64,000 nt of DNA from JBMOUD01 sp049319665 (GCF_049319665.1 NZ_JBMOUD010000003.1:124001-188000), one strand, 5' to 3'. Counted from the stretch's first letter, positions 46,063-54,365 are shown. Made by a program: numbers and translations. Notes: generated by a model from the letters alone, not told the origin.

Positions 46063-46704
46063 GTTTTTGTACTAATCAACCAAAATTCTATGTTGCTTTG
46101 TTCTTGAGCCCGATAATAAATAATGAGGGCCAAGGGAAGAATCATTCTGGTCGCCGTATCCATAGATGATACAACCAGAGACTACACCCATAACCCGCCC
46201 ACTGACTATAGTGATAATGCAGAATTGACCCTGCTAATTCGACTCTGTAGAGCGAAGTCAGTTCTTCTTAAATCCTGTCTATGGAAGCTTATCTGGATGG
46301 GGAAGGTTTTCATCTGCGGGTTATGTGTATTAGGCATGGCTTGGAAATAAAAATAATCAGATTACTCATCAGGCTCGTAATATCTTTGACTAACTTGTTT
46401 TTGCTCTTAAAGGGCAATGACTGCTTTAACGTATAAAATAGGTTTCAATTCGCTTAATTGGTATGCAATTATCCTAGTATGATACGCCAAGTAAGGGCGT
46501 CTTATCGACTGGATATTCATTTTTTAGATGGAGTTATCAATAGGCTTATTATTACGGCTTTTTTAATACAAAATAGTTTAATTGCTTGATTTTTTTTGAG
46601 CGTAGATTACATACAGTAAAATAATAAAAACATTTAATAATTAAGTTGGTTTTTTAATTGAATAAACCCCTTAATTTTAAATAAAATATAAAAGTGAAAA
46701 CGAT
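46063..46704. other. Non-coding interval after the tRNA cluster
   Basis: No supported gene in 642 bases; an open frame at 46123-46350 has no ribosome-binding site and no recognisable protein character. The right half is very AT-rich. No integrase remnant or duplicate of the tRNA-Leu end was seen. Confidence 0.5.
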
Positions 46705-47733
46705 ATGTATCATAATGATAAAAGAATAAATCTGGATTTAATCAGGGTTTTCTCTATGTTGTTAGTTGTGCTTTTACATGTTTCAGCCGTTTCATTCATG
46801 AGGTTTCATACCGCATGGGATGTCGCATTAATATATGATTCCATCTCTAGAGTGTCTGTTCCTCTTTTTTTTATTTTGTCTGGTTATTTGCTATTGGATA
46901 AAAAAGAAAGTGTGAGCGTTTTCTTCATTAAAAGAGCATCTAAGATATTTATTCCATTTTTATTTTGGACTGTTTTATATAAATTATATGTGGCTTATTA
47001 TACGAAAAGTAGCTTTGATTTTAATGTGTTGAATGTTATAACAACACCAGCTTATTATCACCTTTGGTTTTTGTATGCAATAATCATAATGTATTTAATG
47101 ACGCCAGCACTTAGACTTATTATTAGCAATGGCGATAGTAATATATTTAAGTACATGTTGATTTCATGGTTTTTCGTAGTGTGCGTGTACTCATGCATAC
47201 TGCAAGTTAATTCCGTTATCTTCAAGCACGGACAGATGTTAGGCGATGGGCATCTAGATACATATATTTATTTGTCAGGATATTATTTTATCGGGGGGGT
47301 GATAAAGAAAACGTCTAGCTTGATTTTTAAAAGAAGGGTTTTATTAAATTTATTTCTATTTTCAACACTGCTTACTATACTACTCACATGGGCGACATCG
47401 AATTATATTGGCCATCCGACAGAAGTGTTCTTTGTTTACATTTCACCATTGGTTGTTATTGCATCAATATGTTTATTCCTTTGCATGGTGAGTATTGATT
47501 TCAATTTCCCAAAAAGAATTAACTTTTTAATATCCAGTATAAGCTCAAAGTGTTTTTGCGTCTACTTAGTACATTTGATTGTTTTAGAAAGTATGGCGAG
47601 GTATATAGGATTCGATTTGTGGGGGTGGGATGTTATTTATGTTATACCATTGCTCTCATTATTTTGTTTCTCCATATCATTTATAATCTCTCAAATGGTA
47701 TCTAAAGTACCATTGCTTAATAGGGTTATTTAG
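46705..47733 (+). CDS. Acyltransferase family 3 membrane protein (putative O-acetyltransferase)
   Basis: A 342-residue inner-membrane protein with about ten hydrophobic segments, of the acyltransferase-3 / OafA-WecH type. The conserved N-terminal INLDLIRVFSMLLVVLLHVS holds the family His, and VPLFFILSGYLLL follows. Enzymes of this type O-acetylate surface sugars such as O-antigen or common antigen; the acceptor here is unknown. The gene is distinctly AT-rich compared with its neighbours, suggesting transfer. It sits between the tRNA cluster and the tailocin repressor. Confidence 0.85.
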   Translation: MYHNDKRINLDLIRVFSMLLVVLLHVSAVSFMRFHTAWDVALIYDSISRVSVPLFFILSGYLLLDKKESVSVFFIKRASKIFIPFLFWTVLYKLYVAYYTKSSFDFNVLNVITTPAYYHLWFLYAIIIMYLMTPALRLIISNGDSNIFKYMLISWFFVVCVYSCILQVNSVIFKHGQMLGDGHLDTYIYLSGYYFIGGVIKKTSSLIFKRRVLLNLFLFSTLLTILLTWATSNYIGHPTEVFFVYISPLVVIASICLFLCMVSIDFNFPKRINFLISSISSKCFCVYLVHLIVLESMARYIGFDLWGWDVIYVIPLLSLFCFSISFIISQMVSKVPLLNRVI

Positions 47734-47800
47734 ACGTGTTTTATCTTTATACTCATTTTTAAAATACATAATTTTATGTAGAGCTTAATAACTTTTGAAA

Positions 47801-47829
47801 CCATTGCTGTTTTTAACATACAGCAATGG
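47801..47829. terminator. Hairpin between acyltransferase and repressor genes
   Basis: CCATTGCTGT and ACAGCAATGG form a perfect ten-base stem with a nine-base loop. On the minus strand TTTC follows. It lies between two convergent genes. Confidence 0.5.
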
Positions 47830-47881
47830 CTCAAATGCCACCTCTATGTAAAAGAGATTGAAGGAAACAAGATTACGGGTA

Positions 47882-48571
47882 TCATCCATGACGTCTTAAA
47901 TGCTGAGATTGACTTAGCATTACTCTTCCCGAGACATGGAGCATGCTGAGCTCTTCGAGATTGATCGTCCAATCTTTATAATTTTTATTATCAGAAATAA
48001 CGTGAAGCTCATTTTTGATTTTTTGCAATCTTTTTACGTAAGTATCTCCATTAAAATCAAAAACATAAATTCCATCACCATCAAAATTCCCTACTGAAAT
48101 ATCAACATAAATCAGATCCCCCGGCTCGATCGTTCCTTCCATACTGTCACCGCGAACGTTGATTAATTTGACGACACTAGCAGGTTTCCCACCAAAAATA
48201 ACTTTCGCATGTTCGTTTGTGTATTCAATTGAACTGATAAGTTCGACAACTTCATGTGAGGTAGCACCGTTGCCAGCACTGGCGGACACATCTAGGATAT
48301 CAACCCTATACACATTTTTGTCTCCATGGTTAGAAAGCGAATCAACACTGTATTTATGAACAGTGTTTTCTTCCTTGTCGCTAGAGAATAACTCAGCCAC
48401 TGGAACATTCAAGGCTTCTGCGATTTTTTTTAATGAATTATCGCTGTAACCCTGCTGCCCCCGTTCTAATCTAGACAAATTGCCTACATCTCCACCGATG
48501 GCCTGAGCTAACTCAGAAATGGTCATTTTTTTGGCTTTGCGAAGTTCTCTTATCTTGTGTCCTACGCTCAT
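47882..48571 (-). CDS. CI/LexA-like repressor (XRE helix-turn-helix plus S24 peptidase)
   Basis: A 229-residue repressor. The N-terminal XRE domain (MTISELAQAIGGDVGNLSRLERG) binds DNA. The C-terminal S24 domain carries the Ser in VRGDSMEGTIEPGDL and the Lys in TYVKRLQK. An Ala-Gly bond in SASAGNGA is a plausible self-cleavage site. It is the only regulator facing away from the late genes, so it probably keeps the tailocin silent until RecA-stimulated cleavage after DNA damage. Tandem ATGs lie at 48574 and 48571. Confidence 0.9.
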   Translation of the reverse strand: MSVGHKIRELRKAKKMTISELAQAIGGDVGNLSRLERGQQGYSDNSLKKIAEALNVPVAELFSSDKEENTVHKYSVDSLSNHGDKNVYRVDILDVSASAGNGATSHEVVELISSIEYTNEHAKVIFGGKPASVVKLINVRGDSMEGTIEPGDLIYVDISVGNFDGDGIYVFDFNGDTYVKRLQKIKNELHVISDNKNYKDWTINLEELSMLHVSGRVMLSQSQHLRRHG

Positions 48572-48874
48572 CATAGGTTCCCCCTGTATAGATAATTTGC
48601 GAATGATACATTTTTAATGTTTTTAGTACAACTCGTGTTGATTAAATTGCGCTTAAGGCATAATATGCGTCACATACATATTTACAGCAATGAATAACAA
48701 CTCTATATAAGGTTGATGTGTATAGGTGAATGGAGTGCTAAACAGCGAGAAGACCGAGTAAAGCCACTAATTGCTTGATTCTAAACAAGTTAGTTTAGGC
48801 CATTTTTCTTAATGTCATCCAGAGTGGAGCACAAATTAACTACACAAATAATAATCAGGCTAGCGGGGGAAATA

Positions 48875-49660
48875 ATGAAATTAGAAAAAGCGCTAAAAAA
48901 CTTTAGCCCAAAGAGCCAGATTTACAGTGATTCACCACGTGCAACATCTTCGGATGGATTATCTAGCGCGGATATGATGGCCGGGCTTGGCTACACAGAA
49001 TCAAAAGCAGCATTCGGAATTGGCGCATTTCTCGGCAAGACCGGCATAAGCAAAGAAGATGCCCATAAAACTGTTGATCGATTGACTCATTTTGCGATGC
49101 AGCAATCGCCAAAATACAAACATGTTGGAAAAGTCGCTGGCCGCCGTTTAGCATCCTGTATGGCGATATTAGCTAAGCTTGCATACGAGGAATATAGCAA
49201 CTCAGCTGCTGCTACAACATCTTGTTCTTGCTGCGCCGGAAAAGGGTCGGTCATCACGACTAAAGATGTGGTGAAATATCCTGGCTACTTTGGCATTAGT
49301 GGCGAAGAGAAGATCCCGCCAGTTATTGAACAACAGCAAGTACGTGAAAAGTGTAAATCTTGCAAAGGGAAAGGTGTTATTTCAAATCGTTGTCGCTGTG
49401 GGGGGGCAGGGAAAGTACTTGATCGAGAAAAAACCAAGGAAACCGGAACGGCAGTATTAAAAATATGTGAGCGCTGTGCAGGGCGTGGGTACAAACGAAT
49501 GCCATCTTCAGTCGGTTATTCAGCAATTAAAGCATTGCTTCCTGAACTAACTCAGTCCTCGTGGTCAAGAAACTGGAAACCTCTTTTTGAGATGCTTGTC
49601 AGTAAATGCGATCAAGAGGAGAACTATGCTAATGATATATTTGATAAAGTGACCGGTTAA
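48875..49660 (+). CDS. Lambdoid late antitermination protein Q
   Basis: A 261-residue protein opening MKLEKALKNFSPKSQIYSD, with SPRATSSDGLSSADMM. This matches the N terminus of Q proteins of the phage 82/21 type. The middle has DnaJ-like zinc-binding repeats (CSCCAGKG, CKSCKGKG, CRCGGAG, CERCAGRG), and the C terminus has LTQSSWSRNWKPLFEMLV. The ATG at 48875 follows GGGGGA four bases away; a longer frame from 48812 is less likely. Its product would load on RNA polymerase at the promoter just downstream and let it pass the terminators of the late operon. Confidence 0.88.
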   Translation: MKLEKALKNFSPKSQIYSDSPRATSSDGLSSADMMAGLGYTESKAAFGIGAFLGKTGISKEDAHKTVDRLTHFAMQQSPKYKHVGKVAGRRLASCMAILAKLAYEEYSNSAAATTSCSCCAGKGSVITTKDVVKYPGYFGISGEEKIPPVIEQQQVREKCKSCKGKGVISNRCRCGGAGKVLDREKTKETGTAVLKICERCAGRGYKRMPSSVGYSAIKALLPELTQSSWSRNWKPLFEMLVSKCDQEENYANDIFDKVTG

Positions 49661-49688
49661 AATTAACGCATTAAAATTATAAATACAT

Positions 49689-49717
49689 TTGCAATATGCA
49701 TAAACCTGGTTTATTTT
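49689..49717 (+). promoter_or_regulatory. Candidate late promoter (pR'-like)
   Basis: TTGCAA (49689-49694), a 17-base spacer and TATTTT (49712-49717) lie 28 bases after the Q gene and some 45 bases before a strong terminator. This is the layout of lambdoid pR'-tR'. A perfect 15-base palindrome (ATTCCACAGTGGAAT, 49719-49733) covers the expected start point. Confidence 0.6.
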
Positions 49718-49760
49718 AATTCCACAGTGGAATAGTAATAATCTCAATTGTTGCTATATA

Positions 49761-49794
49761 AAGCCTTGAGGTTTTTAGCCTTAAGGCTTTTTTT
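49761..49794 (+). terminator. Terminator just after the late promoter (tR'-like)
   Basis: AAGCCTT (49761-49767) pairs with AAGGCTT (49783-49789), followed by seven Ts. Without Q this would stop late transcription after a short RNA. Confidence 0.85.
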
Positions 49795-49969
49795 GTATTA
49801 TAGGTTCATGGATTTTTTATCGTCTGTTGTACTCATTATTCTGATTTATCTCAGAGAGTATGTTTATAGGGGGAGTGAAAAAATTAAAAAAAGCATTTGC
49901 ATTTTGAATAAAACAGGATTAGATTTATCCCATAGTGGCGAAGTTACGAAATTCAAGCCTATTTAATCG

Positions 49970-50000
49970 AACCTCAATCTTTTACGGTTGAGGTTTTTTT
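49970..50000 (+). terminator. Second terminator in the late leader
   Basis: AACCTCAA (49970-49977) pairs with TTGAGGTT (49988-49995) with T7 behind. Confidence 0.88.
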
Positions 50001-50081
50001 ATATGGCTAATAATAGAGTTTTATTTCTTTATCACTGTAATAATTGATTGGTTTTTATAAAAAAGCGAATCTATTGATTAA

Positions 50082-50165
50082 TCTACACCCAATAGGCTTC
50101 GAGATGCAGGCGGGCAATAATTTAGAATAGCCAATAACCTTGTAACTTGAAGTAGGGCGGGTATA
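50082..50165. repeat. Short TATACCC-ended intergenic repeat
   Basis: It opens TCTACACCCAATAGGCTTCG with GAGATGCAGGCGGGCAA and ends TGTAACTTGAAGTAGGGCGG plus GTATA, the two ends of the family with a shortened centre. Confidence 0.65.
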
Positions 50166-50292
50166 TATCCATTATACTTGACGTAACCTCTTTGTTGACT
50201 GCACGTGTTTGCCAAAATCACATATGTAATCCCAGCTCATCGAGAGAACTCGTTTACTCTTTGGCGTAACTTCAATTATTCTTGGTATATTA
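50158..50292. repeat. Second repeat copy in inverted orientation
   Basis: Read on the minus strand it opens TATACCAAGAATAATTGAAG with TTACGCC and closes GGATATATACCC, matching the same family. It shares the GGGTATA end of the preceding copy, so two copies are fused tail to tail in the gap between the late terminators and the holin gene. Confidence 0.55.
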
Positions 50293-50443
50293 GATTAACT
50301 AACAGATTTATATCTCATTGATTTAATTTTCCGCCTGCGAACGTATTGAGCACTATGAATATATTATCTATCTGCAATGTAATAACATCGCGGCGGTATT
50401 CTTTATATCTATAGCACACCCAACTTAGTTGGCGGTGATCGGA

Positions 50444-50674
50444 ATGAAAAATATGCCAGAAAAGGTAAGCACAGCGGGGGCTTATTCAATGTCGGGAATT
50501 CTCATCGCACTCGGCAATTGGTTTTCGAATTTAGACTGGGACAAAGTAGCGCTGATTATCGGTATTTTAATCGGTGTCGCCACTTATTTTACCAACCTCT
50601 ATTTTCAACGCCGACAAACCAAAGCCATTGAAGCTGCTGCATCGTTAGGAAAAACCATTATCCGAGGCGATTAA
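50444..50674 (+). CDS. Holin-like membrane protein
   Basis: A 76-residue protein with a strong membrane helix (KVALIIGILIGVATYFTNLYF), a weaker hydrophobic stretch before it (SMSGILIALGNWF) and a charged C terminus (QRRQTKAIEAAA). Size and layout fit a class II holin or pinholin, and it directly precedes a SAR endolysin. The ATG at 50444 has CGGTGATCGGA upstream. Paired with the endolysin it would time lysis. Confidence 0.8.
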   Translation: MKNMPEKVSTAGAYSMSGILIALGNWFSNLDWDKVALIIGILIGVATYFTNLYFQRRQTKAIEAAASLGKTIIRGD

Positions 50675-50676
50675 AC

Positions 50677-51162
50677 ATGACGATGTCTGCGGCTTTACGA
50701 AAAAAAATTATAAGTGTTGCTGGAGGAGGGGCACTGGCTATTGCCACAGTAATGATACCGACTCTCGAAGGCGTTCGTTATGAACCCTATCGAGATGTCG
50801 CGGGTATTTTGACCGTATGTTACGGACATACTGGAAGCGATATTGTTCCCGGTAAACAATATACGGAATCTGAATGTCAAATAATGCTCAATCAAGATCT
50901 CAAACCTTTTAGCCTCTCAGTACAACGCTCCGTAAAAGTACCCGCTAGCGAGTATCAAAAAGCGGCGTTGATTACTTTCAGTTATAACGTCGGTATTAGC
51001 GCTTTCGAGCACTCATCTTTATTACGAAATCTTAATGCTGGTAACTATCAACAAGCTTGTGATGGTTTAAGGCAATGGGTTTATGCCGGCGGTGTTAAGT
51101 GGAAGGGGCTGATAAATCGGCGAGAGGTGGAACGAGAGGTGTGTCTGATGGGAGGAGAATAA
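50677..51162 (+). CDS. SAR endolysin, lysozyme family GH24
   Basis: A 161-residue lysozyme close to phage 21 R. The N-terminal helix (SVAGGGALAIATVMIP) is weakly hydrophobic, typical of a signal-anchor-release sequence. The catalytic triad is E31, D40 and T46, with the phage 21 spacing, in LEGVRYEPYRDVAGILTVCYGH. The C terminus (WVYAGGVKWKGLINRREVER) is also conserved. It is exported by Sec as a membrane-tethered inactive form and freed when the holin collapses the membrane potential. Starts two bases after the holin stop. Confidence 0.92.
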   Translation: MTMSAALRKKIISVAGGGALAIATVMIPTLEGVRYEPYRDVAGILTVCYGHTGSDIVPGKQYTESECQIMLNQDLKPFSLSVQRSVKVPASEYQKAALITFSYNVGISAFEHSSLLRNLNAGNYQQACDGLRQWVYAGGVKWKGLINRREVEREVCLMGGE

Positions 51163-51662
51163 ATATCAAAATACAGTTTTTTGTCATCACTATTTTGGTT
51201 GGTGGTCTGATGTGGTGGATTGAAGGAATGCGTTGGGACGCTGATGTAGCACACCTTCAACTACAGCATAGCGCGGAGATAGCTCAGATTAACCAAGAAA
51301 AAATAGCTGAGATTAATGCGGCTAATGCCAGAGTTAACGCTTCGCAACAGGCCGCAGCCGCGCTAGATACCCAGTATACCAAGGAGTTAGCAGATGCTTT
51401 GGCAAAAAATGAAAGCCTTAAATCTGATGTTGCCACTGGTGCTCAGCGCATGCGTATCGCCGTCACCAAGCTCGCAAATTGTCACCCCAGTGGAAATGAC
51501 CATTCCTCAACCCGCGGCTTGGGCGATGCAACCGAAGTCGAACTCACTGCAGAAACTGGACGAAACATTCTCGATATCCGGGCCGGAATCATCAGTGATC
51601 AAGCCAAAGTAGATTACTTACAGCACTATGTGAGCGATGTAGTGAAACAGTGCAAGAAATAA
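51141..51662 (+). CDS. Rz-like spanin inner-membrane subunit
   Basis: A protein with one N-terminal membrane helix (FFVITILVGGLMWWI) followed by a long alanine- and glutamine-rich periplasmic coiled coil, the Rz pattern, with Rz1 nested inside it. The frame is open from 51099, overlapping the lysozyme end. GTG at 51141 is a possible start, but the best ribosome-binding site (GGGAGGAGA, 51150-51158) lies downstream of it and would suit a non-standard codon near 51165, so the start is unsettled. With Rz1 it fuses inner and outer membranes in the last lysis step. Confidence 0.82.
   Translation: MSDGRRINIKIQFFVITILVGGLMWWIEGMRWDADVAHLQLQHSAEIAQINQEKIAEINAANARVNASQQAAAALDTQYTKELADALAKNESLKSDVATGAQRMRIAVTKLANCHPSGNDHSSTRGLGDATEVELTAETGRNILDIRAGIISDQAKVDYLQHYVSDVVKQCKK
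51394..51612 (+). CDS. Rz1-like spanin outer-membrane lipoprotein
   Basis: A 72-codon gene embedded in another frame of Rz, as in lambda. The hydrophobic signal ends in lipobox LSAC (residues 17-20) and the mature part is proline-rich (SPSPSSQIVTPVEMTIPQPA). AAGGAG stands eight bases ahead of the ATG. Nesting, lipobox and proline content together identify it. Confidence 0.88.
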   Translation: MLWQKMKALNLMLPLVLSACVSPSPSSQIVTPVEMTIPQPAAWAMQPKSNSLQKLDETFSISGPESSVIKPK

Positions 51663-51699
51663 CTCGGTGTGAACACATCGTTTAATCAATGAGGACGCT

Positions 51700-52242
51700 A
51701 TGACAAAACCAGTATTAATGGCTGACTACCACAATGCGGTGTTGTCCGCGTTGCGTGAAATTTCTTGGGTGAAGTCAGCAGAGATCTATCCAGGTAATAC
51801 GACGACCCTGCAACCTTCTACGGTTTATTTCTCAGTGGAAAATTGGCGCTATTTTGCTAATGCGGATAATCAGTTACAGGTCAAATTTGATGCTAATTTG
51901 TTCATTGTAATGAGCCATCAGAATACAGCAGATAGTCAAATTGCTATACGTACAGCAGCGGCTGAGCTTAGCCACTGGGTCGAGGGTCAGCAATTTGGAT
52001 TAGAAGCTCTGGATTGTGCCGTCTTTACGCAGGCTGGAACTTATGAGTTTACGCCAGCGCAGGATGATTATGTTGTATGGAATATATCATTTAGCCAAGT
52101 TGGTGCCTTAGGTACTGATCCCGACGAATCAACAGCCGCACCAATAAAAGATATTTTGCTGGGAAAAGCGCCGGATATTGGTCTATTACACCGTGGTGAT
52201 TACCAATCAATCTATCAACGTAAAGAGGCCGCTGATGAGTGA
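51700..52242 (+). CDS. Phage tail-associated protein of unknown role, 180 residues
   Basis: I do not recognise the family with confidence. The protein is soluble, with a mixed alpha/beta pattern (ADYHNAVLSALREISWVKSAEI, YFSVENWRYFANADNQLQVKFD, FLIV-like strands), and lies between the lysis genes and gpV, where P2 has the tail completion genes R and S. A tail terminator or completion role is therefore inferred. RBS GAGGA precedes the ATG; the stop overlaps gpV. Confidence 0.65.
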   Translation: MTKPVLMADYHNAVLSALREISWVKSAEIYPGNTTTLQPSTVYFSVENWRYFANADNQLQVKFDANLFIVMSHQNTADSQIAIRTAAAELSHWVEGQQFGLEALDCAVFTQAGTYEFTPAQDDYVVWNISFSQVGALGTDPDESTAAPIKDILLGKAPDIGLLHRGDYQSIYQRKEAADE

Positions 52243-52855
52243 GGAAGTATTAGGTGACTTACAGCGTAGATTGGCAAATATGGTGCGCCGCGGCGTTATT
52301 CACTCTATCAACAACGGCCCACAACCTGTTTGCAGAGTTGCGCTTGGCGAGATTGTTACTGGGTGGCTTCCCTTGTATCAGACTTATGCTGGCCAGAATC
52401 GCGCAGATTCCAATCCTTACATGGTTGGTGATGCGGTGACCGTGTTATCTGAGGCGGGGGATTTGAATAATGGCCGGGTTTTGCCCGGTTGGAATACAGG
52501 AAAACTACCCGTTCCTCTTGGTGACGATGGTGAACATATTACCACTTACGGTGACGGCACTGAGGTTCGATATAACCGAAACTCTCATGCGTTAAGGATC
52601 AAAATTGCCAATAACGGCACCTATGAAATTATTGGTCAGGGAACGCTACGCGGACCTGTAGAAATTACCGATACGTTAACTGTTCAGGGAGAGACAACGC
52701 TCAATTCTCAAACAGCAATCCGAGGCAACTTATCGGTAACAGGCGAAATTTCTGATGGTAAAAGTACCATCGATCGAGTGAGGGAAATTTTCAATAGTCA
52801 TAACCACGCTGGCGACAGCGGAGGGATAACGGGGAAACCCAACCAACCTATGTAA
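52235..52855 (+). CDS. Baseplate spike protein, P2 gpV-like
   Basis: A 206-residue central spike. The N-terminal OB-like domain (HSINNGPQPVCRVALGEIVTGWLPLY) is followed by a beta-helix-like region (VEITDTLTVQGETTLNSQTAI) and a tip with HNHAGDSGG, whose H-x-H can bind an iron ion as in P2 gpV. The ATG at 52235 overlaps the preceding stop; AAGAGG lies upstream. It pierces the target outer membrane during contraction. Confidence 0.9.
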   Translation: MSEEVLGDLQRRLANMVRRGVIHSINNGPQPVCRVALGEIVTGWLPLYQTYAGQNRADSNPYMVGDAVTVLSEAGDLNNGRVLPGWNTGKLPVPLGDDGEHITTYGDGTEVRYNRNSHALRIKIANNGTYEIIGQGTLRGPVEITDTLTVQGETTLNSQTAIRGNLSVTGEISDGKSTIDRVREIFNSHNHAGDSGGITGKPNQPM

Positions 52856-52876
52856 CCCGCTTCGGCGGGTTTTTTT
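52855..52876 (+). terminator. Intrinsic terminator between gpV and sheath genes
   Basis: ACCCGC-TTCG-GCGGGT followed by seven Ts. It is inside the late operon and would need antitermination to be passed. Confidence 0.9.
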
Positions 52877-52898
52877 ATGTACGGAGTACGGAGAATGT

Positions 52899-54365
52899 AT
52901 GACTGAATTACATGGTGTAGAAACAATAGAAATTACATCTGGAACCGTGGCGGTAACGACCATTGGGACTGCAATTATTGGGGTAGTTGGCACGGCGCCC
53001 AATGCGTCTAAAGGAAAGGTTGCTAGCGTGACTGCGGGTACGCCATTGCTTGGAAACCAACTGATCTTTAGCGCTAAAAAACCTGGGATACTCGGTAATC
53101 AGTACCGTATTTCCGCTGTTGCTGCGATTCCTGATGCGTTGAACCCCGCCAAAGTTGCGACCAGCGCGACATTTTCTGCCGGTGTACTGACTATTACGCT
53201 CGGTTGCGATGCACAAGGTGTGGTGAAGGCTACTGCGGCTGAGGTTGCCGGCATCGTTAACGCCTTGACTGAGTCGCAAATTGTTATCACAGCAACGGAT
53301 GCAACGGGTGTTGTATTGCCATTTAACGTCTCGTTAACAGGTGGCGAAGAAGAGCCATTCCCGCTTAATACGCCTGTTGCCGTGGTAGGAAGTTCACAAA
53401 TTAAAAAATTGGGTTTGGCTGGGACTCTGGCCGCCACGATTGCCGATATTACCGATCAGACTAATGCGTTGATGGTTGTTGTTCGAGTCGATGCTGATGA
53501 GTCGGCGACTAAACAACGTAGCAACATTTTGGCGGGTATCGAGTGCTGGTCCGAGAGTAAATCAGTCACTGGGTATCAGCCGCGTATTCTTATTGCGCCA
53601 GGTTTTAGTGAGGATGACGCGGTAGGACACGCCTTGGAAACCTTAGCCAATAAACTACGTGCCGTGGCATATGTCGATTGTGCCTCAATGGCAACGCCGC
53701 AAGATGTTGTACAACGTCGGGCGGCATATGGTGCGCGTACTGAACTGTTACGACCGCGTGTTTCGGTTGCCAATAGTCAGGGGGAGATTGAATACCGTCC
53801 TTATTCTGGTCGCGCGGCTGGTTTACGTGCGCGTATTGATGTGGAAAAGGGCTGGTGGTGGAGTAAATCCAATCAAAACATCGAAAACATTCTCGGCGTG
53901 GAACAGGTTGATGAGTTCATCCTTGGCGATGCAACTTGCCAGGCTAACCTGCTGAATATGGAAAATATTAGCACTATTGTACGTCGTGATGGCTTTAAGC
54001 ACTGGGGGAACCGACTGTGCAGTTCTGACCCGCAATGGCGTTTTGAGTCGGTACGCCGTACCGCAGACGTGATTGAGGACAGCATTCAAGAAACGGTACT
54101 GCAGTATGTTGATCGCCCTCTGGATAAGCAAAATGCTGATGATGTTATCGGCACCATCAATGCTTATATCCGCCAATTAGTAGGGTTGGGCGCTATTTTT
54201 GGTGGTAATGCTTGGTTGGACGAAGAACTCAATACCGCTGAATCCATGGCCTCCGGCGTGTTGTATATCAACTACGATTTTGGGCCGAAATCACCAACGG
54301 AGCGCATCACTTTGCGTGTTCGTGTCAATAATAACTACGCAGCTGAGGAGATGAGTGCATCATGA
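52899..54365 (+). CDS. Contractile tail sheath protein, P2 FI-like, with inserted domain
   Basis: A 488-residue sheath subunit. The core matches P2 FI: N-terminal HGVETIEITSGTVAV...TAIIGVVGTAPNA, FPLNTPVAVVGS, and C-terminal IVRRDGFKHWGNRLCSSDPQWRFE and ADVIEDSI. It is about 90 residues longer than P2 FI because a beta-rich segment (about residues 36-150, with VLTITLGCDAQGVVKATAAE) is inserted near the N terminus. Such an insertion would lie on the outside of the sheath. GGAG precedes the ATG. The stop overlaps the tube gene start by four bases. Confidence 0.93.
   Translation: MTELHGVETIEITSGTVAVTTIGTAIIGVVGTAPNASKGKVASVTAGTPLLGNQLIFSAKKPGILGNQYRISAVAAIPDALNPAKVATSATFSAGVLTITLGCDAQGVVKATAAEVAGIVNALTESQIVITATDATGVVLPFNVSLTGGEEEPFPLNTPVAVVGSSQIKKLGLAGTLAATIADITDQTNALMVVVRVDADESATKQRSNILAGIECWSESKSVTGYQPRILIAPGFSEDDAVGHALETLANKLRAVAYVDCASMATPQDVVQRRAAYGARTELLRPRVSVANSQGEIEYRPYSGRAAGLRARIDVEKGWWWSKSNQNIENILGVEQVDEFILGDATCQANLLNMENISTIVRRDGFKHWGNRLCSSDPQWRFESVRRTADVIEDSIQETVLQYVDRPLDKQNADDVIGTINAYIRQLVGLGAIFGGNAWLDEELNTAESMASGVLYINYDFGPKSPTERITLRVRVNNNYAAEEMSAS

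Noticed and set aside
46123..46350. 75-codon open frame after the tRNA cluster
   Set aside because: No ribosome-binding site and no family resemblance; probably chance.
49748..49966. 72-codon open frame after Q
   Set aside because: It spans the first late terminator and has no ribosome-binding site; more likely untranslated leader.
53659..53955. 98-codon frame within the sheath gene
   Set aside because: Out-of-frame shadow of a clearly identified gene.
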